DNA from: Icerya purchasi
Taxonomy: Eukaryota; Arthropoda; Insecta; Hemiptera; Monophlebidae
Length of the DNA stretch: 64,000 nucleotides
Direction: 5' to 3'
Assembly (NCBI GenBank): GCA_039619475.1
Contig: CM077115.1
Coordinates: forward strand, 480,388,400-480,452,399
Under the pieces are notes generated by a model. It was not told the origin of the DNA. It made no database searches and saw nothing but the letters and a program-made list of their open reading frames with translations. Positions within the stretch are counted from its first letter, which is position 1. Every line of letters begins with the position of its first letter. The position numbers were made by a program, and so were the translations under genes. This document shows, piece by piece, positions 11,783 through 21,126 of the stretch.

Positions 11783-12229
11783 TATAAAATGCTTTTTTAC
11801 AAAAAATAAATACCGACTTCGAGGTTTATTATAAAAATTTAAAAATGCACTAAAAAGTAAAAAATAAATACTCCTGATAAAAATAAATATCAGAGTGATA
11901 TAACTTAAGGTGATATCGTAATTCTTATACAACATTAATACCTTAATCAGAGTCGTCGGCATCAAATTCATATTAAAATAATAATTAAAAACTGCGTTAA
12001 ATGTTCATTAAATTGTTCCTAAATATTGTAACATGAATTTCATGCCGACTCTGATTAAGGTATTAATGTTGTAGAAGAATTACGATATCACCTTTAAGGG
12101 TATATGTATATCACTATAATATATATTTTTTATCGGGAGTAATTATTTCTTACTTTTTAGTGCATTTTTTAATTTTTATAATAAACCTTCAAGTATCGGT
12201 ATTTATTTTTTGTAAAAAGCATTTTATTT
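11783..12229. repeat. FB-A foldback repeat (palindrome, ~190-bp arms)
   Basis: The left arm (about 11783-11976) and right arm (about 12037-12229) are inverted copies. Both contain TACAAAAAATAAATACCG, GCACTAAAAAGTAA, GGTGATATCGTAATTCTT and ATTAATACCTTAATCAGAGT, or their complements. The loop is about 60 bases. The same units recur at 28105-28235, 61770-62220 and 63930-64000, so this is a dispersed element. Confidence 0.8.
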
Positions 12230-12424
12230 TTTACTTTTTAGTGTATTTTTATTCAATTAAATTTAAAAATTTTAATAAGTACAGATATTTCCACAGTAAA
12301 AACATCAAAAGCTACATTTCCATGGTAATTTGGCAAATTTATAGTATTTTAAGTCAATAAATCTAACCCGACGGTAAAAACAATCATGAATGAAAAGCAT
12401 CCAAAAAGTTCATTATTAAATATT

Positions 12425-12660
12425 TAAAGAAGCATTCAAAAAGTTTCAATCTCTCGCATTATTAAGGATAACTCAAAAACTACCGGTCAGATCCTGATCA
12501 AATTTAAATGGGACCACATGAGAAACACCACCTTTCAAATAAAAGAAGAATCATCAAAATCGGTTCATCTAGAAGAAAGTTCTGAGGTAGCACACGTAAG
12601 AAAAAAAATAAAAATACAGTCGAATTGAATACCTCCTCCTTTTTTGAAGTCGGTTAAAAA
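12425..12660 (-). repeat. FB-A outer segment ending in GAAGTCGGTT
   Basis: Read on the minus strand it begins AACCGACTTCAAAAAAGGAG and includes CTCAGAACTTTC, GATTTTGATGATTC and GTAGTTTTTGAGTTATCC. The same order appears on the plus strand at 61775-62000, where it is followed by the FB-A arm. It is therefore one end of the FB-A family. Family class is unknown to me. Confidence 0.75.
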
Positions 12661-13306
12661 TTGCCCTATTTTAAAGACAAGAATTAATTTCTAAAAAGAC
12701 TGAAGTAAAGTGTTTATAATAGGGGATATGAATAAAAGTTCTCTAACCAAGTTAGGTTCTGTGATATGCCAAACACATAGTGGCGCGTCGAAGAAAGCTG
12801 CGATATAAGTGTAAAGCGACGAAATTAGAGCACAGCTCGTTACGGAAGTGAATATAACGGCACGTCAAAGATGATCGCGACAGATCTATCATCAACGAGC
12901 AAAGCGAAGAATTCAAACTGATTTATTTTCGCCGCTATTTCGCTTTTATTCCCCTTCGTTCTTTCCCTACATACCGCAACTGGACTACCAGTTCCAGCAT
13001 ACTATGACATGCTGTCGTGTTCGCTGACTGGACGAAATTATCATACATCCTGTGAATAACCGAACGGCACACATATTTTTGGAGGAAAAAGTGCGTATGT
13101 AATTATTTTTATTCGATCTTTACTTATTCATCGTTTAGGAAAAACTAGAAACGGATTATTTATAATATCTGCATACAAATCAGTTTTCTTTACTATCAAT
13201 AATTCTCTTAAAAATTTGGCACAATTTATTACTTAGTTTTAGAGATATAGCCGAGATCTTAAATTATTTTCAAATCTTGTAATTTTTTTACTAAAATTAT
13301 ATGAAA
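12661..13306. other. No gene recognised
   Basis: A locally GC-richer stretch (about 12780-13060) precedes the MADF fragment and might be its 5' region or the end of a Harbinger element. I see no clear inverted repeat. Confidence 0.4.
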
Positions 13307-13438
13307 ATGAATAAAGAATTGCTTATTAGTGGTGTTTTCGTTCGAAAACCACTTTGGGATCAACAAAATCATGATCACCATAACCGCTTTACTTTAGATA
13401 AACTCTGGGATGAAGTAGCTAATGAAATTTATGTATGA
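13307..13438 (+). pseudogene. MADF-domain N-terminal fragment
   Basis: An ATG at 13307 opens a 43-codon frame: MNKELLISGVF, RKPLWDQQNHDHHNRF, LDKLWDEVANEI. This is the start of a MADF (Adf-1/Myb-like) DNA-binding domain, recognisable by the L-I-x-V...L-W-D...H..R...W-E-V spacing. MADF proteins are insect DNA-binding factors and also accompany PIF/Harbinger transposases. The frame ends at TGA 13436. The sequence TATGTATGA at the end could instead be a splice donor. The second half of the domain is not visible. Convergent with the Harbinger fragment at 15.5-15.8 kb. Confidence 0.65.
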
Positions 13439-13482
13439 ACGGTAAAAATTTTACAATGAATAAGTTATTTTTCATCAGTTTT

Positions 13483-13845
13483 GTGTCATGAGGAGAAGAG
13501 ATGAAGACTTTGATGTGAGAAATAGTGAAGTGCTTTTGTAGGATCTTGCATTGGTGATAATATAGAAAAAATTATGTTTAATTTGTAAAATGGAAGGATG
13601 ATGATGAGACATTTTTGGTGCTAAAAGTATATTTTGATTAATTTTGAATTAAAGCATAAAATTCTGGGGTTGTACGTATGAGGGAAAAGTAATGAAAGCT
13701 TTGATTATGAAAAACAGATGGAATACTTCCATAAAATTATGCAGAATAATGATACAGAAAAATTATTTGCAAAGGTGATAAGATACTTTTGGTATTGAAG
13801 TAATACACTTAGATTAATATTGTATCTTACTTGGCGATTCTCAAT
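13483..13845. repeat. Two-copy ~185-bp tandem duplication
   Basis: The blocks starting near 13488 (ATGAGGAGAAGAGATGAAGA) and 13677 (ATGAGGGAAAAGTAATGAAA) run in parallel through GATGTGAGAAA/GATTATGAAAA, ATA(C)AGAAAAATTAT and a shared ACATTTTTGG or ACTTTTGG region. Diverged tandem copies with no coding signal. Confidence 0.55.
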
Positions 13846-13984
13846 ATATCACGCTAACAATTAATAGTTGTCTTTTTTAAAACAGTAATTTCCATTTGAA
13901 TTTAAAACCATAGTTGTACCTTCAGAAGATCATGCACCGCCTTCTGGTGTATATTTCCCACTCTTATGAAGAAGCATCTTCATC

Positions 13985-14805
13985 AAATATTTACTAAAAT
14001 ACTACTATCAATCCAAGAATTTTCTGAACTAAGGAATCCTGACTACTTAATTAATAATTTGTCACCTTAATATTGAATAACACATTCAATTAAATATCCA
14101 TCTGCATAAGATATTTTTTGTAATTTATCTACAAAACATGTATCAAATAATGGTTTACAGGTTCTTTTTTTTAACATTCATATATATATATTGTAGAAAA
14201 GGTAGAATTCGCCATATTTATAGTAAATAACTTACCAGTAGTAATATTTTAACTTTACTAATATCAGGTTTATAACTTTTTGTACACTTAGGAGCATAAA
14301 AACTCTTAGTTGCATTGCTGTATCCTTTTTGCAATATTTTCTGCAACTTGGCTTTCAATGCTTTTTGCAGGTGCAAATTTTGTTATATAATGTATTTTTG
14401 GATGAGCTAAGGTAAAATTTGTAACTAACATTTAATATAATTAGTGATAAATTCTTCCTATATCCGGTTTTTTATTGTGTGATTAAAACATTGTACTTTA
14501 AGCAGTGAATATGTGTTACATAAATTAATATTATATTTATTTAAAACAACTCTTATTTGAGCATTATAAAATTTAGTACTCTGATCTATTTACAAATGAT
14601 TGGGAGGCTCAACACCTCTTTGAGATAAAATTTTCTCCATATATTCACCAATTATTACATCAGCTTTTTTCTTTAAGCACCAATTCACACATATTTAGAA
14701 AGTACATTTATTGTGGCTAATATAAACGTATGTCCTTGATTAAATCGGCTTACCATATATCAGTTAAAACAAAAATCAGCATACATTGTATTTAATTTAT
14801 TTTTA
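13985..14805 (-). pseudogene. Maverick/Polinton-type integrase with chromodomain, degraded
   Basis: Minus-strand fragments in order are SRFNQGHTFILATINVLSKY (rve core around the first acidic block), EKILSQRGVEPPNHL, IDQSTKFYNAQIRVVLNKYN (second catalytic Asp) and NTYSLLKV, then a FNHTIKNR block where the expected V-E-R-F-N-R-T has lost its catalytic Glu. Downstream, GYLIECVIQY-stop-GDKLLIK-stop-SGFLSSENSWID is a chromodomain, with a TAG where the conserved Trp is expected. An rve integrase followed by a chromodomain with these motifs is typical of Maverick/Polinton elements. Stops and frameshifts throughout. No polymerase, protease or packaging ATPase is seen nearby. Confidence 0.65.
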
Positions 14806-15069
14806 CAAAGGTTTTTTTTCATCCATCATATACAATTTATGAAGTCCATTGGCTACATTACATTACAATGACTTTGATGAAGATGTTTCGTTTTAGTATC
14901 TTTTTTAACATTGCTATTAATAAAAGAATTGTTTTCTTTTAATCAATAAAGTAACTAAACGTATCCTTCTTCAACTGACTCTTCCTTAATAAAAATAATT
15001 TTGTTATCTACACTTGTATTAATATTTTGTTTAAATGTGTGCAAGAATAATAACCATTCAACCAATTCA

Positions 15070-15549
15070 TTTAGATAATTCCAATATTTGATATGCTGAT
15101 TCCTGAGGCTTATTCCAGCTCTCTCTTGATTTTATACATGTTTCTGTTTTTTCTTCCTTAAAAGATTTTAATAATAATCTTTTCCTCCACGTATACTAGA
15201 TTGAAACTGTCGTCTTATTATATTATTATATTTTAGATTTGGAATATTCTTCAATGCGCCAGTAATACACAAATGAGCTCCTGTAAATTTCAATAGTTGT
15301 TTATATATCACTTCTTCACAGTACATGCATGAACAGTAGGCTAGTTTCGATCTCAATTGCAACGGGTGCAGAATTTGAAATATACTCGGTCATCAACACC
15401 TTTGTGATCTTGTTTAAATGAGTGTCGGATAAACCAGACAAGTTTTTAAATAATTTAACCAATTAGATATATAATATGTTTCTGTAATTTTAAAGTTTGA
15501 TGCACACATTTATTTCTAAATAAAGATTTTTTTTTGTAATTTGTACTTA
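15070..15549. other. Short minus-strand frame, unknown
   Basis: A 64-codon minus-strand frame (15168-15362) contains CSCMYCEE. I cannot assign it; it may be part of the neighbouring transposon remains. The DNA between it and 15549 would be intron if the Harbinger splice donor is real. Confidence 0.25.
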
Positions 15550-15762
15550 CCATAATAAAATATAAAGCCTTTCGGCTGAACAAATTACTTTCAACTCGTC
15601 ATTAGCAGTTTTCATAATTTTTTTTTCTATTTTAGACAAAATATATTTAAATGTGAACATTCTGTAATACTCGAAAAAAATTGTTTCATTCAACAACAAC
15701 TGTTTGTACAAATTATGGAATTTGCTATCTATTGTTCGTCTTTTAAAAATTACATTATTCAA
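15550..15762 (-). pseudogene. PIF/Harbinger transposase N-terminal exon
   Basis: The peptide contains KFHNLYKQLLLNETIFFEYY, RMFTFKYILSKIEKKI and SAERLYILL. This is the N-terminal region of HARBI1-like transposases (F-x2-L...L...F..Y-F-R-M...F..I-L..I...I...ERL.I-L-R). The frame is followed directly by GTAAGT (15550-15545), a good splice donor, so this looks like an exon rather than a random truncation. The DDE core is not recognisable downstream. It may pair with the convergent MADF fragment at 13.3 kb as the two genes of one Harbinger element. Confidence 0.65.
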
Positions 15763-16031
15763 TTTTTTTTTTCAAACTTTTTATAACATTTGTGTCTTAA
15801 ATGATAAATATTTCAAACAGAAATAATTGAAACATTGTTGATTTATCTTAACGCACAAACCGAGATTGATAGTTAAAAATGAAATATGTTAAACTATGGA
15901 AAATCCGATTATTCCCTAGTTGCTACTCGTTTGCGCATGAGTTATTCGCTCAATTCGATTCTACTAGCTTCCACTCATTTATTTGCAATTTACGTGAACA
16001 GTAACCGCGGCCTTAGGCCTGAGGTGTACGC

Positions 16032-16336
16032 AAGGGCGTCGCCAGCCAATGAGCCAGGGAGGGGGGCGGGCAAGATGATAGAAAGATGATATCAGTTACA
16101 GGAAAAATAAAATTTATAATTTGTAAAGGCTTAATATTTTATTAAGCAAGAATAAAATCTTAATTAAAACATAATTTTCGTGGGTTTCTAGCAAATTTTT
16201 ATAATAAAATTATAAAAGTCTTTCAAATTGTCCGATGATTACGCGCCTATAAATACTTGTCATGGCCAGTTGATTAAAAAGTTTCAAGGCTCCAGGGGGC
16301 AGCTGTCCCCTTGTCCCCCCTCCCGTCGACGCTCAT
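16032..16336 (+). mobile_element. MITE family M1, copy 1
   Basis: It starts AAGGGCGTCGCCAGCC and ends in the diverged inverted form GTCGACGCTCAT. The internal landmarks GGAAAAATAAAATTTATAA, CTTAATATTTTATTAAGC, TTAATTAAAACATAATTTTC and AGTTGATTAAAAAGTTTCAA are shared with the copies at 46.6 and 55.5 kb. No coding capacity. Confidence 0.75.
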
Positions 16337-16811
16337 GGGTGTACAGAAATACTGATTGCATACTTTCTTTTCCTAAATATATTTCTTCACATTCAATATT
16401 CCATGAAATGGATGTTGTTCCCATTATGCAATCATCTGTAATAGCGTTATATCACATATTCTGTATATTAGATCATCACTATTTACATCAAATTGGCCTA
16501 CTCCACTATATAAAATGAATCAGATTTGAGTCCCTTCTCAATTTCATCATCTATATTCTTGACTATATCTTTCTTCGTAGTACTAGTCAATTTTTGTTGC
16601 TTTATGGATATTGCATCAGTTATTGTATCTACATTCTTTTTTTGTAATCTCATTGGTTTTTATAACACTTCTTGAATATCTCATAAAAACTTTGCAATAG
16701 GTTCAAGTATGTAGCAGAAGTATTTGTAACAGATTTACACTGAGACTTTAATGAATTATATTTATTCATTATACCAGCATGTATCTTTTGCGATTCTTTT
16801 TTAAGGTGTAC
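16337..16811 (-). pseudogene. Unknown protein P, copy 1 (degraded)
   Basis: Minus-strand fragments in changing frames are KKESQKIHAGIMNKYNSLKS, EPIAKFL, KKNVDTITDAISIKQQK, KKDIVKNIDDEIEKGLKS and ECEEIYLGKESMQS. The same order of motifs occurs at 56.15-56.69 kb (DTITD, DIEK, GEIYLVKGS), so both derive from one protein. I do not recognise it by name. The IRxKYxxLK-like opening and the upstream position on the same strand as the Polinton-type integrase make a Polinton-encoded protein possible. It is bracketed by two M1 MITEs. Confidence 0.45.
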
Positions 16812-17016
16812 AAGGGCGTCGCCAGCCGATGAGCCGGGGGGGGAGGGGCAAGATGAGTTGCCAGTCACCAGAGAGGGGGGGGCAAGCTGGTAGCAAGAGT
16901 ATATAAGTTATAGGAAAAATAAAATTTATAAGTTGTAAAGTCTTAATATTTTATTACACTAGAATAAAATCTTAATTAAAACATAATTTTCGTGAAATTG
17001 TCCATGATTACAAGCT
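16812..17016 (+). mobile_element. MITE family M1, copy 2 (3'-truncated)
   Basis: It starts AAGGGCGTCGCCAGCCGATG and runs through GGAAAAATAAAATTTATAAG, TCTTAATATTTTATTACA and AATTTTCGTG to a GTCCATGATTAC block. The second half and right end are missing. Both this copy and copy 1 are preceded by GGTGTAC. Confidence 0.7.
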
Positions 17017-17059
17017 TAATGTTAAAATGTCTATTTTAATTTTATTTTTATTTTTTGTT

Positions 17060-17640
17060 TGTTAATCCAAGTTGATCGAATAATTCGTTGAAAAGAATTG
17101 TGAGATCATTAAAATTGTCCCTATCCTTTAAGACTTTTTGCGAGATAGTGAATCGGAATTATGAAATAAATAATCTTGTAGAACATCTGAATGTCTATAA
17201 TTTAATACTTTTATACCTTTTATATGTAATTTTATCAATTTATGGAACCGAAGAATGAATAATTTCCTTGATTTCCGATTTAGAAACATATCCATATGTC
17301 TTATTAATTCTTGCTGAAATCATCAAATCCTTGTCCCGAAAAGGAAACCTCAGCAGGAGTGTTTTGTGAATAGAAATGATCCAAAAGTAGGTTAATTTTC
17401 AAATCAGTGTCGTACATCTTCTCTTCGCTGATACATATGGAAAGAAGCTCCATCGATTTTTTTCTGTTTAAAAGTGATTTTGTATTGTTGGCCCTATAAT
17501 TTATTTTGTCTGTTTCATTTCATTATTGAATCTACACCTAATTGTGTAATATATATCAAAAGTGACTTATGGTGATATTGATTAGGCGGAAGTAAATTTC
17601 GACGCGGTTTTTGTAGCTTTTATAAAATACCATGCAGAAT
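17060..17640 (-). pseudogene. Degraded coding relic, unidentified
   Basis: On the minus strand I can read LLPPNQYHHKSLLIYITQLG, NETDKINYRANNTKSLLNRK and SMELLSICISEEKMYDTDLK, then KINLLLDHFYSQ and FSGQGFD, and after frame changes KVLKDRDNFNDLTILFNELF. Composition and continuity look protein-like across about 180 codons with a few stops and shifts. No family recognised. Position upstream of protein P on the same strand suggests it could belong to the same large element. Confidence 0.35.
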
Positions 17641-18509
17641 CTGCAGGCGAGGATTCTATCACAAATTGGTAATCGGATTTTCAGTGATTAAACTATTATC
17701 AAGTACTTCGCTGATCATTTAAATAAATCTAATATGTTCTTTATCGGTTGAGCATTTTTGACATTTTTAAATTGGGTGCCATAGTATTATCCGAATTTTT
17801 CATAATTTATTACAACGATTTCTCCTCTACTTACTTCTGGAATTTTCAAAAGCAGTTCAAAATGAATGCATCATAACCTGAGTGCATAGCTTCAAACAGA
17901 CCAGTTATTTATAATACTTTTTTTTGAAGAGTAAAATCAATTATAACGGTTTGAGTCAAAGAAGGTAATTCCATCTCGTGAATTAATATCAGTTCAATTA
18001 TGATTAAATATGAATCGTTCGAATAGATTTGATCGAACAGAAGATAGTGCTCGGCAACCCCATTTCGAATTCCGAACATTAAAGTCAACGTTATGTACTA
18101 CTGTTGAAGAAGAATATTTGTATAAAAATTCTCAGAGTCATTGTAAAAATTATCGATCTCTGTAGATGGATGAAAACAACATGAACTCAGAAAAATATAC
18201 GTTATTTGAATGCTAGTTATTTATTCGCAAATTCTGAAATGTTGTATTGAAATTTATAAAAATCTTTATCAATTGCATAACGTGTGCTTCTTCGTATTCC
18301 CTGAAAACAAACAAAAAAAAAAAAGTCGGAAAAATATTAAATAAGCGTGATTTTTTCAAGCCGACCACTTACAAAGAATTAATCAAAAAAACACGAATTT
18401 AACATTTTCTTTATTGGTTACATTCTGTTAAAAATATTTAAGTTTACTGCTTAAACGGTTTCCATTAAGCTATAAAATTAGTCAATTTAGGTGTCCGTAA
18501 GTTGAAAAT
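17641..18509. other. No gene recognised
   Basis: AT-rich DNA with no motif or RNA gene that I can support. It contains the left SINE target duplication at 18499-18509. Confidence 0.45.
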
Positions 18510-18896
18510 CGCGATAGCTGAGTTGCTAGAGCGTTTGACTTCCGATATGGCGGTCACGGTTTCGATCCCAAGCGACGACGAACTTATTACAGGAATTAAA
18601 TAAATAAATAAAGTAATCGCTAATAGTCACGTGGAAGGCAATGGCAAACCACCACGTACAACATCATATGCGCGCTAGGTCAGTACACAGCAGGCATAAA
18701 TAGGGGACTGCACTTGTATAACGATGTAAATCAAACGATTACTAATCAGTTCCGAATGTAGTCTTGCGTGGTGTGTACCCCTGCGTTGCATATAACAATT
18801 GCTATGAACACTAATACTTATGTCTGTACAGCTAAAAATGTACGAATAGGTTGCGCCAACGCGCTATGTAGCGTACTACGGCACCTTAAGAAGAAG
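18510..18896 (+). mobile_element. SINE-A, copy 1 (tRNA-derived, full length)
   Basis: The head has Pol III promoter boxes: box A TAGCTGAGTTG (18515-18525) and box B GGTTTCGATCCC (18558-18569). The body includes GTGGAAGGCAATGGCAAACC and GGTTGCGCCAACGCGC. The tail is AAGAAGAAG. It is flanked by a perfect 11-bp direct repeat, AAGTTGAAAAT, at 18499-18509 and 18897-18907, which fixes both ends. The 3' end resembles the 3' end of the I-like LINE. A second copy lies at 51.5 kb. Confidence 0.9.
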
Positions 18897-18907
18897 AAGT
18901 TGAAAAT

Positions 18908-19782
18908 ATGGTTAAGAGAATTTTTCTTATTCAAGCTCAGAAAGTAAATTAAAGGAAAAAATAAAGGAATTTATTATCTTAGTAATCCAAATCATGCAAA
19001 CTTGTAAACTAGAATCGCGAAATTTAGAAGGAATGCATAAAATATTATGATGCCTTAATTAAAGAATTTTAGAAATTCCGGTTTAATGTACCTGGCTAGC
19101 AAGGAATTGTTTTAAATTACTTTAGTGTAAGATACCGCTGTGTTTTTTATTGTGTTCCATTAAATTTAAGTACATAAATTACGTCATTTTTCACATAGAC
19201 TTCTCATTTAAAATAAATGGGCAACACCTGTCATACGGAATATCTTTACATTCATCGTGTTTGGAATTAAAATCTATCCGCAATTCAGATTTCAAGTTTA
19301 CAGCTGCAGCTGTTCGGTTTATAGCGTGCGTAATTTTTTGTGTGTGTACTTACATCACTCCACTACTAATATTGCTCCTATCCTACGTTCAGATCTTTGT
19401 TTTTGTATCGACCACCTATTTGTACGTTCTTATGTTATAGATTATTGTATTCATGGAAATGTTCTGCATGCGGATGACGCGGTAGCCCATAGTATAGTTA
19501 AGATTAGCTAAAGATGTTTGGCTACCCAGAAGGGTCACTATCAGGAGTTGACTCGACTTGGATACTTAAACCACGAGAACGGAATTGATCTTACTTTCAT
19601 TGTATCCATTGCATCCTTATGTATATATTTATAATGGACGGATCGCACTGGTATAATAAACACGTTATATGAAATAAAAGAAAAAACACAAAAACTGAAT
19701 ATAAAATTTATAATTCAATAAAATTACAGATTAACCCCAGCAGTTCATTTTTTTCTTTTTTTTTTTAATTCATTTCAAACTG
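18908..19782. other. No gene recognised
   Basis: Short open frames at 19150-19511 are AT-rich and carry no motif. Nothing else supported. Confidence 0.45.
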
Positions 19783-20261
19783 ATGCTATCGTCGTTTGAT
19801 GATATGCGAGCGTCAATGACAGTCAACTCGGACATGCTAAATAGCGCGTTGAGTATGATTACTGCGTTACGGGAAGAAAACAAGACTCTGCGTAAAGAAA
19901 TTGGCTTATTAAGAGAACAAAATTCGTTACTGAGCAGCCAAGTGGATAGTCTAGTACACTCGAAAGAACAACGCTATTATAAACGGTGTACCGGTGTAGC
20001 CGAACGAGAACTTAGAAGGTGTCGTTCCGAAAATCGGCATGCAGGTACACGCACACGACATTGACTGTTGCCCATCGGTTTCCGAAAAACAGCAGGCAAA
20101 AAGACCCGTCTCTACTGATGAAGTTCTATCGTCGAAAACACCGACTTCATTATAAGTGTGGCCGAATTAATCATCCGACATTAGATATACTTGGCTATTC
20201 GGATGCGTTAGCCGCTTCGCGAATATTCATGAACGAACATCTATTCGCACTTATTCTCTAG
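19783..20261 (+). pseudogene. Coiled-coil ORF and shifted continuation, unidentified
   Basis: The first frame (19783-20064) has a clear coiled-coil heptad pattern: LNSALSMITALREENKTLRK, EIGLLREQNSLLSSQVDSLV, then an Arg-rich tail. A second frame (20019-20261) continues with HRFPKNSRQKDPSLLMKFYR, RKHRLHYKCGRINHPTLDIL and SDALAASRIFMNEHLFALIL. Base composition is less AT-rich than its surroundings and the two frames overlap, as expected of one gene with a frameshift near 20050. I do not recognise it. It could be an ORF1 of the downstream LINE, a virus-derived insertion or a host fragment. Confidence 0.45.
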
Positions 20262-21126
20262 AGCGCGCCAATTAAAGAATAATACGATGGCGATTTGTCT
20301 GGGGGTTCGTAACGGGAAGATTTTCGCAAGAAATACCGAAAGTACGCCTATTGTTAGAATTGTCTCTGGGAACAATGTGTGCTGGATTGATGCGTTTAAA
20401 TAAATGACTTGTTAATTTAGCTTTTGTCGAACTTAAAAATAAGTATTTTATATTACATTTTAAGATCAATGTCGCCCGCAGAAAGAAAGAACTATGTAAT
20501 GGGTTGTTTATTATCCGGTGTAGGTCATTTATTTTTCGCTGGTCTATTAGTTCTTTCCTGGTAAATTCGGTTCTTCTGTTATCGTTCTCTTCCTTACTAA
20601 TAAATATTAACATTACTGATACATTTTCTTTTAGGTATAGGTCTCATTATCTATCTACTTTTATTTAGTATTGTGATGCTGTATGGTGTTGGGCATTATT
20701 TGTACAATCAGGCTTCATGTTATTTTGCGGTTAATCTTCGATGTAAAAATGTCTTCCCTTCGGTTTTCTTCATGAACTCCATATTAGCATGTTACCTTTC
20801 CTGTCTAACTATAACATTTATTATTAAAGCCTTAATCTCTTCTCACTCTCACTGCATTTACGGTTTTCAGATGCAAAACATCATCGTACGTTTTTCTTTT
20901 TTTTTTTTTTCTTTTGAAATATGTTTTAATATTATTGCTATTAAAAATCCGTCGTCCATAATCTGTGCGGTTTATATTTACCTTTTGTTTTTTTCCCGAT
21001 TATTTTAGAATTAAGTTTCTCACTCAATTCCTCTTGTTCGTTTACATTACATAATTTAAGGTAACAATAACATTTGTTACTAATACTAAATTAATTAATT
21101 TATGATGATTACAAATTTAATTTATT
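20262..21126. other. No gene recognised
   Basis: AT-rich spacer between the coiled-coil frame and the LINE. Open frames here are low-complexity and unsupported. Confidence 0.45.
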
